52,406 nt of DNA from Nemertoderma westbladi. Its lineage: Eukaryota; Xenacoelomorpha; Nemertodermatida; Nemertodermatidae. This document shows positions 21,883 through 32,990 of the stretch, piece by piece. The DNA is taken from contig JAUCBJ010007054.1 in the NCBI GenBank assembly GCA_032718475.1, positions 1 to 52,406 on the forward strand. The letters are read 5' to 3'. Numbering within the stretch: position 1 is the stretch's first letter; each line of letters starts with the position of its first letter. The notes below the pieces were generated by a model. That model had not been told where the DNA came from. It did no database searches and saw only the letters and a list, made by a program, of their open reading frames with translations. The translations under genes were made by a program, and so were the position numbers.

Positions 21883-22458
21883 CAATTTGTAGGCTGAGCT
21901 GTTGTCTGATTGCTGTTAAGTCCGAACGAATTGCAGTGTGTGTAGATCACCTGTCCGATTAAGTACGGTTAGGAAGTAGGGGCAGCGAACGCTGTAAGGT
22001 AAACCCCCAACTAAAGAATAAGTCGCACTACTGGGTTAGAGCGCATACTCCCTAATCATTTCGGAGTCTGCATGTCCTGTAGTTTATTTAGGCTTGAGAG
22101 TAGTCTGCCATCGTTTAGTCTGTACTTTGTTTGTGTAAGTCTGTACGGGTAGCGTATAATTTTATTTAGATAATTTGTAGGCTGGATAGTTGTCCGGCTG
22201 TTATTAGGTCTGAACGGATTGCAGTGTGTGTAGATCATTTGTCTGATTAAGTACGGTTAGGAAGTAGGGGCAGCGAACGCTGTAAGGTAAACCCCCAACT
22301 AAAGAATAAGTCGCACTACTGGGTTAGAGCGCATACTCCCTAATCATTTCGGAGTCTGCATATACCGTAGTTTGTTTAGGCTTGATAGTAGTCTGTCAGT
22401 GTTCGGTCTGTATTTTGTTTGAGTAGTTTGTACGCGTAGCGTAATATTTATTATTCAG
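21883..22458 (+). repeat. 288-bp tandem duplication with hairpin core
   Basis: Two diverged copies: AATTTGTAGGCTG recurs exactly 288 bp apart, as do AAGTACGGTTAGGAAGTAGG (21961, 22249) and the GTACG-GTAGCG segment (22142, 22430). The central part is the best conserved. It holds GGGGCAGCGAACGCTG followed by AACCCCC, which folds as a CAGC-GAAC-GCTG tetraloop stem closed by GGGG/CCCC. Confidence 0.85.
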
Positions 22459-23391
22459 AGTTTATGCGATTATCCGCAACATTCATTCCCCAAGTTTTTT
22501 CCTACAGTAATTGTGTTTGTTATACATACCGCTATAGTTAAATTAACCCCGGTACTACACGGGCTGCTCGGCGTAGGTAAAGACTGGTGATTTTGTGCAT
22601 CGGTCACTCCAGCAGATGCCGTGGTTCTTTTAGCTGTTCAAGTATATTTAACTACTGATTATCTGTTGTACAAGTACTCGTACCTAATTTAGGGTTTAGT
22701 GTACAGTACTTTCCGAAGTAATTAGTGTAAACATTATATTTGTGTTGTAAAGTGGTTGATAGGCACGTTCGATTAGCTCTATTAACTTCTAGGTAGGAAC
22801 ACTCCGTGATACATAACGTAGAACCTATAGCGATACGGCTATAGGTCGTCAGGCGGTGGTATTTTCCTATCTGGACAACGCAGTGTATTTACTACTACTT
22901 ATTATTTCAAAAACCGTAGTACCCTGTCCGTTGTAATAACCGGTTATCTAACCCTTTGTTAGGCTGGTTTGTAGACTTCTTGTAAAATTACCCTAAAAAT
23001 TCGTATTTTGTGTTTTTTGTAAATTTTTGTGTTTATTTAGAGATTGTAATCTCACCCGAATTGTACGTAATTTGTAGTATTAAGTAACTTAGGTAAATTA
23101 GTATTATTTGTTTTAGTGTCTCATAAGTAACACTTCATTGAAAGCGCACCGCTTTGTGTAGTGATTACCCCCCAGAAATAATAACATTTATTTCAAACAT
23201 TGACAAAACCCATTAAAACGGGTATATATATATATATTATAAATCAAATCTAACGATTTATAAATAGTAGGCCTACCATATAACAATTAGGTCTCAATAT
23301 CAGTTGGACTACTGCTCAAATAACGGTAATAAAGTAAGTAAAGTAACCAAGTAACCCTAAAATACAGAAATTCAATTATTTAAAATAATTG

Positions 23392-23650
23392 ATATACCGG
23401 TATTTACGATAGGCCTATTATCTTTATTTCTATAAATTTAGGCTGAAATTATACCGGTACTTGTAATTAATTCTAGTCCAGAATTATATATACTACAAAT
23501 TGTAAACTGTATACCGGTATTCCCGATAGGCCTATTATATATTTATATATATTTGTGCTAAAATTATACCGGTATTCTGAGATAAACCTAGTCTGTAATA
23601 ATACTTATATATACTATAAGCATACCGGTATTTTAATATATTATATATAT
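23392..23650 (+). repeat. About 119-bp AT-rich repeat with CCGGTA and AGGCCT palindromes
   Basis: ATACCGGTATT and the nearby GATAGGCCTATTAT occur at about 23392 and 23511, and a third partial copy with ATACCGGTATT lies near 23623. The intervening sequence is mostly A/T with TATATA runs. The block ends about 120 bases before the gag ATG. Confidence 0.7.
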
Positions 23651-23768
23651 ATCACGCTACACTGAGTAGCAGTATCGGTAATTAATTACTAGGCTAGCAG
23701 TTAATACTGAATTACTAGACTTGCTTAGACTGTAATATAGCAGTAGGCATTCAACTGTACATACAAAT

Positions 23769-26700
23769 ATGTCTGATACTAAGCAGAACCTGTCAGACAG
23801 TTTATTAGATGTAACTATCTGCGACTCAGATAGAGACGTACAACCATCTGGTCGTAAGTTCAGTTCACCTCCCACTGTGAGGAAGGTCATCCCTCCAGTA
23901 GTAATAACAGAACCTAGGCTAGTCCAACATCGTAGGTCTATCATAGGCACCCGAGCTCAGGTCAAGCGGGACCAAGAAGCAGCGGAACAGCAACAACCCG
24001 CTAGTCAAGAACTTATTCCTCAGCGGCCCAGCAGCTCCAGTAGTGAGGATACTGTAGAGCTGACACCCGAGCGCGGAGCAGAGATGACGGATGCGGTTTA
24101 TACGGATCCCCTTCTCATCCTTCCTGCAGCCGTACTCACTAGGTTATTGATCGCGGTGGAAGAACACCAGATCGATTGGGCGAGAAGTCAACGGTCAACT
24201 AGAGATAGTTATGCGGGATACACGAGTGAAGAACTGAGGTCTATTGTCGAGTCGCAATGGAACTTCCCCGGACCCGGACTCCCGTTTGATTTATCAGAAG
24301 CTGCCTGGGAAGACATACACCGGATGGGAGTAGCCAAGGAAACCATCGATCCAGCTGTGTGGAAGAGGTCCGCAGCCGGATACGCACAGGGATTCTTCAG
24401 CTCTATAGAGCGATTTAAAGAACAACTGTTTCAACAACCTCAAGGACCTCAAGAGCAGGGATTGCTGCTTTATCAAGTTAGAGAAAGAATTCTACGAATC
24501 AGGCTAATCTTATCAGCCTTTGAGGAGGCTTCTAAATGAAGACAAGACACGTCGTTGCAAGTTGCCGTAAAGACTTGGTTTCAACGGGTGAGTCTCCAGG
24601 TTCAAGGAACAGCTCAGTGGAAAGCTCAGCTGGAGGAGCGATCAACCCATGGAGAATCAACAGACGCTACTTTTTCCCAAGTGGAAAGTGAAGCGACGGC
24701 AGAGAAACCGCATAAGAGGGATGCCATTGACATCTATCTGTCAGACTATCAACGTTTTTTAGGTGATGACGAGTTGAGGAGAAGGTTAGAGGGACTTAGC
24801 CCTAATAGTGAAGGAACCAAGCTTGTGTTGGATGCCATCGATGTGGAAATGAGGGCTGCGAATCAGGCCAAATTTGATGAACAACTCCGCCTGACACGAG
24901 TCCAAGAAGAGCAAGTAAAGAAAAAACGCATAGAAGACAGAAAGAAAGCAGCAGTGGTAGCTGCAGAAGCAGAAAGAAAAGCGGCAGCGGCAGAGGCAGT
25001 GGCAGAGGCAAAGGCGGCAGCGGCAGTGGCAGAAGCAAAAGCAGAAGCAGAAAGAAAGGCGGCAATGGCAGCGGCCGAAGCGGAAAGAAAAGCGACAGAG
25101 GCAGTGGCAGAAGCAGAACGGAGAGCAGCTGAAGAAACCATCCAATTAGAATTGGAAAACATTCAGGAGAATCAAGACTGCATAAATAAACAGTTAACAG
25201 CTAGTAATATGCAGATGATGAATCGATCTACTCCCAAAAGACAGGGATATACATCATCGGAGGAAGGCGATACCACCGATACTGAAGGCAAAGGAAATAG
25301 ATCTCGTCTAAGCAGACGTAAAAGAACATTCCACCGTCAGAAATTGCCTGATTTGCCTCCAGCTGTTAGAAGGCAACTAAATAACACCAACTTAGGTAGT
25401 ACAGAGCCCACAGACCAAATAATTAAAATAGAAAGACTCCCTACTATAGTAGATGAGCCTGAAGTAATTAGGCCTGTTCTTGAAATCACCCCTTCGGTGA
25501 TAGACACCCCTGTGCTCCCTGAAACTACCTCTAAATTCCCTCTGCATAGCACTAAGCTACCTGTGCCCCGCAGAACTGCCCAGGAGACAGTTCAGGTCCT
25601 GGACCCCGAGCGAAATATTCACAATTTGTCGCCCGTTGTCCCTCGTCCGCCCGCTACAACGTTGGCGACTCCCGCTTCGGCGGTCGAATGGGTGGACGAG
25701 AGACGGCGGGGGATGGATATCCTGCTCGGGCAGATGCAGGAGACTGTCCAGCAATTCAAGGGCACAGTAAGGGAAAGTAGACTAGAGTTGCAAGAAGTGC
25801 AGCAAAGTATCGCGCTCGAACGCGATAAATTAGTAAATACTCAAAGGGGTATACCACCACCCTCTGTAACAATGTGTCAACCTGTTAGGTCTGAAGTATC
25901 TCATGCGCAAGGTGTGGAGCCTACACGCATATATACTGCTAGCGAAGTAGAAACTCCTATAGTGAACCCTATTAAGGGTAATTATAGACCTGTTGATAAT
26001 GACATTCCCTATAGAACTGATCATAATCCGAGAAATTTATATACCGATAACTCGATATTAAATAACACGATGGCCCAAGAAAGTTTTACGCGTCAAATGG
26101 CTAGAACCGAAGCCCGGCAAGCGGTGAAGGTGGGAGAGATAGTCAAATTCAATGGAGATGAGATGAAATGGTTACCTTTTAATGAATATTACAAAGATAA
26201 CATACAGAACTCTGTACTATCTAATGGAGAAAAACTTAGATACCTCATCGAGTGCTTGGAAGGATCTCCTAAGTTAATGGCGTTAAAGTTTATTGGACAT
26301 CCGGACGGATTAAGACAAGTTTGGGACACACTAAACATCAGGTATGGTAATAGGAATAATATCGCTAAGTATTTATATGCAAAATTAGTAGCGCCCAGAA
26401 AGTTCATCAGCAGTGGGATTATAGAGTTTTCCGATGAGATTCAGGAGATCTGTAGACAACTAGATTGGTTAGGTAAGTCTCATGAATACCAGAATTCTAT
26501 GGTTGTAGGAGCCTTAGCATCTACTTTGCCCAAGGGTGGAGTAGGTACACGCTGGGACAAGAAGGTGTTATATATGATGGAACAACAACAACGAGACCCT
26601 ACCATGGCTGATCTCATGTCATTCCTGGATAGCGAGGTGAAATTACAGCTCATAAAGCAGTCCAGAGAGAAGACAGCGGAAAGTAAGGTAAGTGAGAAAC

Positions 26701-28718
26701 CCGTTTCTAGGAGAAGGGTAATACCAGTATGTTATACCGACGACGGTGAAACCCAAACTTCTCAAGGAGAGGACAGCGGGAAAGACACTGACAGATCTTA
26801 TGTCAATAAAATGCCTAAAGATCAGGTAAGTAAATCCAAGTCTCGACCCAATGACAGAAGGGAACCGGTACAAAAAACCCCTCCTACGTCTCCTAAAAGA
26901 ATTCAGGTGAGAAAGCCCGAGGAAAGAACAAGTGTGCACCACACAGCACATGTTAAAGTAAGTAACATCAAGCCCAAATGTGTGCTGTGCGACGGGCCCC
27001 ACCGTTTAAATGCGTGTGATAAATTCCTGAGGAAATCACTAAAGGATAGACGTGAAGTCATGTGGGATAAGCGGTTGTGTTATAATTGCCTCAGACGAGG
27101 ACACCAACGGCGAACCTGTAACTCCGACGCAAGGTGTGCAAAGTGCGGCGCAAAACATCATATCTTGTTGCACACGGAATTCGAACGAAACAGCCCGAGT
27201 CAGGTAAGTGAGTCCGAACTATATGTCCAATTCAGTGATGTGAACGACACTGATCAATCTGAGATGGAAGGATTCTATACGGACGAGTTCTCCGACCAAA
27301 ACGAATCCTGTTACCTAATAAACACCACCGCAGTGTATCGAACACTCGTGTATGAGAAAGACACAGACAGCGACCTTACCTTAACTACTTCCGATCAACA
27401 ACCATCTTGGAAAGCGCCAACTTCCAATATAGGAATCCGAGAATTTCCTGTAGTCCAGTTACGGGTCCACGGACCTCAGAAGAGCTATATAGTGAACGCC
27501 CTCCTGGACTCCGGTAGCACAGGAACATTCATCGATAAAGAACTAGCCGAAGTCATCTTTGCTGGACAACCCAAGTTCCGAACCAAGCTAAACATGTCAG
27601 GGATCATGCAGGTTTGGAATTCTACTGTAGCTGCCGACTATTATATAGGTGAGTTGTCCACCCCACAGGATAAACTAGGAGAATATAGTATAAGGTCAGT
27701 GAAAATGGTGGCTATAAAGAACTTCGCTACTACTCAAGCAGACCTTTATAATTGGGAAGAGGATGAGAGCATCCAACATCTTAACATACCTCGATTCCAG
27801 ACTGATTATCCTGGATTGCAAATACTCATCGGCCAAAACGCGCATGAGGCGCTGGAGACATTAGAGAAACGACCTGCTCAACCGCAGCCACTACAGACCT
27901 ATGCGGTAAGAACTAGAGTAGGTTGGTACCTTACTGGACCTTCCCGTAGAACGCTCAGGGAAAGACTGCTTCAAGATCGCGTCTGCCAGGTGAGTGAATG
28001 GGAAGATGATACTAGTGAGGGAGATGACCCAACTGAGGGAACACCACACTCCTCAGATAATGACAATCTTAGCTCCAATGTAGATCAATGGAGATATTGC
28101 CCCAAGAAGTTTAATCCAACTGACATCGCTTCCAGAGGAGCAACTCCTCAAGAACTGACAGATACTACAGACCGGTTAGGTGAACCCGACTTCCTGAGTA
28201 AGGAGGATGAATGGCCTCCCCATCTTACTCCGACTGAGATTAGACCAGCCAAGGGAGCGGAGAAAGTCAAACCTAAAACCCGGACGGGTGGATCGGAGTT
28301 ATTTGAACCCGGGATAGATCTGTCGGTATTACATATTGCCAGGGACGACGCCGTGGATCTGGACCTCCCCACCGCGAGTGGATCCTTCATGAAGATCAGA
28401 GAGAGCGATTGGAGCTCTGGAACATCAGACGTCTCGCAGGGACTCTCACCTCTCCTGCAGAGAGCGACGGACCACTATAGCTCCTGGAATCGGCTTTGTG
28501 ACGCCGTCATATACTTTGAGCGATGTTTCTATCGTCACTATTCCAGGACGAAGAGGAAACCTGGAATTGTATTCAGGATGCAGCGACTCAATCACCCAGT
28601 CGGTCGTTTGTGTTTATCGGAAGGGAATGGAGGACTCTCCGGAAACTGTGGAAGGCAAGATTCTCTTCCCACGACCACCTCCCTAATCCTTCAAACATCT
28701 AGGGACTCCATAACGTAA
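23769..28718 (+). pseudogene. gag-pol: BEL/Pao gag-protease-pol frame, interrupted and missing RT and integrase
   Basis: One reading frame of 1,650 codons from the ATG at 23769, broken by a single TGA at 24537-24539 (codon 257); the frame continues on the other side. Residue positions count from that ATG. Residues about 375-475 are an Ala/Glu/Lys/Arg-rich helix (AEAERKAA repeats). Residues about 788-940 match the BEL gag domain DUF1759. Residues about 1070-1134 hold three Cys/His knuckles (CVLCDGPHRLNAC, CYNCLRRGHQRRTC, CAKCGAKHH). Residue 1247 is the Asp of the protease motif LLDSGSTGTF (DUF1758-like). Then GWYLTGPS leads almost directly to WRYCPKKFNPTDIASRG, normally the end of RNase H. The reverse transcriptase and RNase H core are lost in frame. 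The final part drifts out of homology and no integrase follows. It could still make Gag and protease if the TGA is read through. Confidence 0.88.
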
Positions 28719-30371
28719 CAACATATGGAGTGGGTGTGTGACTCTATTATTTTATATTATTTTATTATTTTTATATTTATGTATGTATTACTATGTAATT
28801 CTATTATAATCGTTTTCTTTAATTTTATTCAGTAGAATGTTATTTTAGCGATTATTTAGTAGATTAGTGCAATATATATTCGCGTTTATTACTTAATTAC
28901 GTATATATTATATTTAATGCGACGGCAAGAAATAATTCTTTTCCTTCTTCCTTACTGTCCGTATTACATTACAAATACGTAACTACAGTAAGATGAAATG
29001 TCCGTACTTATTAAAGTACAATAAAGCCACTACTATATTCAAGTATTATTGGTAGGCAGAGTATTAGGAATGCAAAGTTCAGATCCTCGTGTCTCGGCTA
29101 AACCAAGCTCTGGGTAGACCTTGGAAACGACTTGCCTCTTCACACTGACATTGCTTCGTGCGATATTGCTCTCATACCGTATATTAAATAATACATATAG
29201 TAGCGTGATGTCCCTTTAACAGTAGCGTATAACGCAAAATAAATCTGTTAAACCCTTTGACCATCTGTAATTCTAGTCGATTAAGATATCGCAGCACCCA
29301 CCGATATACTTGAAAGACAAATTCTAGAATCAGTGGTTAACGTCCCCAGACAAGTTCTGGAATAAATCGGTGCCCATCTCAAATATTAATTATTTAATAT
29401 TTGCAAATCTAATAAATCAAAATCTGTAAAATTCAGATCCTTCAACAATTCTAGTCAATTAAGATATCGTAGCATTTACCGATATTCTTAAAAAAGACAA
29501 TTGTCATAGAATTAAGGATCTTGTGTCCCTAGACATGTTCTAGAATCAAAATATGTCCATTTAATTATCAAATAATAAAATTTCAGGGAATAAATTTAAA
29601 TTCATGCTTTTTAATGAATTTAATAAATTGCCATTTTTACGCAATTTATAAAGTTCCCAAAATTCCATTAATTAATAGATCAAGGGAGCGGAGATTTATC
29701 TTATCATGCGTATGAGTGTGTGAAAGTCTCCCAAACATAGTCAATAGCCGATAAAATTCATAAAGTCATGTATAAAACAGAACATTGACTATTAAAGAAT
29801 ACTATTAAATAACATCCCAGATCTGTATGCATTGGAATTACTCTAATTCTACCGCTAGCTTTGCATAATGTCACCATAGCAACAACCACGCTAGAATTAG
29901 AATTGAGTTAAAAGAAAAATAGAAAGCTTGTTCTATTGAATAGCATAGGGAATAAATAGCGCACTGATAGTATCCAAGAATACATAATAATACAGTGACA
30001 TTCTGGAAGGCATTGACTAACGGACAAATGGTCCGAATGTGCGTAGTTGTGACCAGTTGTGTGGTATTTGTGAGTTTATAGGTGAATGTTACTGCTAAAG
30101 TGTGTTTACAGTAGCTAGTCGCAATCGTAAAAGTAACCTAACTCTCCAAGAAAAACCTGAAGTACATCTAAGCCTTTGGGACGGACAGTTGAGTGACTTG
30201 TGCCGGTGGTCGTTGTCGTTGTGCGGCTACGTCGTTGGCGAAAGTACAGCGGCGACGACACATCGGCGCTGAGGATCTCGTACTGTCCGGGGGTTGATTG
30301 GGGTAGGCAGCGACGTCCGCTCGCCTAAATATAAACTCATTATAATATGGATAAACTCATATATAGCAGAT
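28719..30371 (+). other. AT-rich non-coding part of the BEL interior
   Basis: No convincing coding region. Integrase should lie about here in an intact BEL element, but none of its motifs is seen. The sequence holds an imperfect 180-bp repeat (29262-29580) and a more GC-rich stretch (30180-30300) just ahead of the small open frame at 30372. Confidence 0.6.
29262..29580 (+). repeat. Imperfect 180-bp tandem duplication
   Basis: ATTCTAGTCGATTAAGATAT at about 29270 recurs as ATTCTAGTCAATTAAGATAT at about 29450. Both are followed by a GTAGC/GCAGC box, CACCGATAT-like sequence, AAAGACAA and a CCC-AGACA-GTTCT-GAAT block. The two copies are clearly diverged. Confidence 0.75.
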
Positions 30372-30677
30372 ATGACGGAGTTGATAGAAGATGGTCTTGG
30401 TATCGGGGAGCGATATACTCTACTTTTACAAGCGTTTGTTGTTAGCTTAATACGCGGCGACTTTAGTCCAACTGCTGCGGAGGACGATGGTCGTTATATC
30501 GAACCGCCAATGTCCCAAGAGCAGCTCGCGCGCGAGTTGGACTATAGAAAATTCGCTGCTCGATATACGCAGCGTAATGGTACGTATATGGTCTTCTTAA
30601 CTACTGGTCATCCTATCGATTTACACAATACGGACTATGTCGACTATATATCCTGCCCAGCGGAGTCGGAACCATAA
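30372..30677 (+). CDS. Hypothetical small protein in the env position of the BEL element
   Basis: 101 residues from the ATG at 30372 (MTELIEDGLGIGERYTLL...) to a TAA at 30675-30677. The frame is open 26 codons further upstream without a better start. I do not recognise the family. The protein is acidic, with no signal peptide and no membrane segment; it ends in YISCPAESEP. It lies where extra ORFs or envelope-like genes occur in other LTR elements, after a GC-richer stretch that could contain a splice acceptor. Codon choice is not clearly different from the gag frame. It may be an accessory protein, a remnant of lost pol sequence, or a chance open frame. Confidence 0.4.
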   Translation: MTELIEDGLGIGERYTLLLQAFVVSLIRGDFSPTAAEDDGRYIEPPMSQEQLARELDYRKFAARYTQRNGTYMVFLTTGHPIDLHNTDYVDYISCPAESEP

Positions 30678-31479
30678 ACTGAAATTCGAATGCGAAAATT
30701 CTATTCAAAATCGACTCGAAAGAAAAGACACTAAAGAAACAAATAAACGCGGTAACTCCAACGTATATTTGGAATTCTTGATAGAAGCATTGTAACAACA
30801 AATAAATATCACCCGCGTTTCCCCTACCAGACGTGCGTCTTTGGTATTATTACGGTAAATGCCCTAGATCCAGCCAATAAACGGAAAGACATAAACATCC
30901 ACGGAAACGTTGTGTTAAACACAGTTGTATTCGTTATATTTACTGGAGTTTCGAGCGAAACTTGTTTGACGTATCACCTATGCTCACTCGGCTCTAACGA
31001 TCCTAGAGTAAACCTACGATCAGAGTCCCGGAATACTCGGTCAAACCTCCTCATTCCTTAGTTGGACCTCAGACCTGTGATCCTGGTGGTGTCGCGGATC
31101 CTCGCGGACTGTATTCACTGTTCAAGATCTAGTGCTACCCTAACAATTAATCGGTAACACTCCGACAGTGATTTCTAGCTAGCCGCCCATCTTGCCTAGC
31201 CGGATTATGACGCAGACACCTAATATCACTATCCAACCGTATGGTCGTCCCCGTTTAACGCGATACAACCCCTCATCAAGGTGAAGGAGAGCGTTGTACG
31301 AAACGAGTTAAACGCTATTCTATAAAGATCAAAAAGGAAACCTGCGTTTGTTCAGATAAACGTAAGTTATAACAGTAAGTCCAATCGATAAACGAATTGG
31401 CCTTATCTCAATTCGATTGGGAAATCCAGAATCTCTAAGAACTTGGACGATCCTATTCTCTGCGAGAGTTTTTGGATGA

Positions 31480-31695
31480 ACGTATCCAGCTACGAGCGGA
31501 GGAAAATCAGCTCGAGGAGAAGCATATCGAAACGGCAGATACCTCGACCATAAACCTACACCTTCTGATGCAATCATATTGCACCCTTCACCCAGGAGTT
31601 ATGGCCCTCCTAGTAAAGTGGCTCCCCCCAAAGAGAGAAAGACTCTTGCTAGCCTCAAAAAACTGCGTAAACGCCGTCTGCGTAAAAAAGACTAA
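31480..31695 (+). other. Open frame with a strongly basic C-terminus, no start codon
   Basis: A 71-codon frame between a TGA at 31477 and a TAA at 31693, without a methionine. Its last 20 residues, KERKTLASLKKLRKRRLRKKD, minus the first, are mostly Lys and Arg, like a nucleic-acid-binding or nuclear-targeting tail. Expression would need a splice acceptor; TATCCAG near 31484-31490 is a weak candidate. It ends about 80 bases before the 3' LTR. It could be the remaining tail of the lost pol or integrase, or a spliced accessory exon. Confidence 0.25.
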
Positions 31696-31773
31696 CTGTT
31701 TAGAGTATCTTTATGTTTTAGAAACTGTGATTTTTATATTTTATAGACTGAAAATCCCATTTTCTGGGAGCAG

Positions 31774-32990
31774 TGTAAAAGCTTTTGCTGAATTGTCTGG
31801 TTATTTTTCCTTATTTTTCCCGTAAAATACTCTGTAGTTGGTTTACCAGGCATAAAAAGGCCGTGTCCTTGCTGTACTGGTGTTTTAGCGGACATAAAAG
31901 CTATTTCTTCTGTATTTGTACTTTAGAGGACATAATCCGTAATTCCGTGACGTAAAAGCTCGATACTCTTGAAAACAGTGTCGCTACCATGACGACGGCT
32001 AGCAGCTGATATTGCCACGTCGACGTTTCTTTGTTTCTCTGTTCTCTCGTTGTTCAGGTTGACCAATCAGAGCGTTTGTTGTCTCTGTGTTGGAGGTATA
32101 TACAGAAACTCAGTAGTTCAGTGTTATTTTTTTGCCCAGAGCCTAAGAACCGGCTTTGGCACCTCCGTGTTTTCAGTTTTTAGTCTTACACTAGTAGGTT
32201 TAATTATAAAGGGCATATATCCTTTAACTCATGGAATCACTGATCTGGGAATACACTGACTGTTGACACACGGCTTTTAATAACTGCTGAAACTGCTAAA
32301 ATTACCTGCTCAATCGATACTGTGTACTGCTATTTGTTGTCGGTTATTCATTATAATGGTTGATGAATTATTATATTGGAATAACGAGAAATAACCCCGA
32401 AAACCCAATATTCTTGATATACCGAAGGTAAGAGAGAAAGGTTACCAATAACGATTGTGACTTATGTTAAAGTGGTTTGAAGTGAATCTAATGTTATTTG
32501 ATAGACCCTACATGAGTCAGTCTGTGTTCCTTTTATAGGTGACTAAAATCAGTGAAGATTGGCAGATTAGTGTGCAGTATTGTGCAGCATTGTGTATGAG
32601 TGAGTCTGTTAAAGAAGCAATTCCTAAAGAATGCGCCATATATGTGAATTATAATTAAGCCATATCGTTGTGAGTAGTTTAAGTCATAACTCTGTTTATA
32701 TAGATAAAGCGCCACGTCCTAAAGGAACTGTTAATATTCCCGAAGGTAAATAATATTGTCAGAGATTATATAATACTGTCAGTCGAATAATACATTAGGC
32801 TTACATAGCAATAAAATTAAACCGTCGAACCCAATCTCCCGGGAATATCCAGCGGGTGAATGATCGCGCACAGATTGGTTTCGACTAGTGTAGTGAATCA
32901 AATACTTGTCATAGACTAAAAACCGATTTAATATCTAGAAGACATCTTAATTTGGTGGGTTAAACTGCCAAAGGTCTGAAAGCGCGAACA
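31774..32990 (+). repeat. 3' LTR of the BEL/Pao element
   Basis: 1,217 bp, the same length as the 5' LTR and about 99.7% identical by eye. It is preceded by the short purine-rich GGGAGCAG that could prime plus-strand synthesis. It is followed by TCTTT, the target duplication, and then satellite sequence. Confidence 0.93.

Larger units (their letters stand above)
21599..23768 (+). other. Long 5' leader of the BEL/Pao element
   Basis: 2.2 kb without a credible gene. The bases after the LTR do not show a TGG-type tRNA primer-binding site that I can recognise. The region holds a 288-bp tandem duplication (21883-22458), AT-rich tracts with TATATA runs, and a CCGGTA/AGGCCT-bearing repeat just before the gag start. 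Leaders of this length commonly hold packaging and translation signals, but none can be assigned here. Confidence 0.6.
20382..32990 (+). mobile_element. BEL/Pao LTR retrotransposon, internally deleted
   Basis: 12,609 bp. Two 1,217-bp LTRs (TG...CA ends) flank a 10.2-kb interior. The bases before the left LTR (TCTTT, 20377-20381) recur after the right LTR (32991-32995) as a 5-bp target-site duplication. The interior encodes a BEL-type Gag, three zinc knuckles and an aspartic protease, then jumps to the end of RNase H. Reverse transcriptase and integrase are missing. It sits in the satellite in the + orientation. LTR divergence of about three bases argues for a recent insertion, and the missing enzymes argue that a related full-length element supplied them. 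Confidence 0.93.

Noticed and set aside
24786-25162. Cys- and Leu-rich minus-strand frames opposite the Gag helix
   Set aside because: They are the antisense of the Ala/Glu/Lys repeat in Gag, which explains their composition.
28719-31773. Possible BEL integrase remnant
   Set aside because: No HHCC or D,D-35-E pattern could be found in any frame of this stretch.
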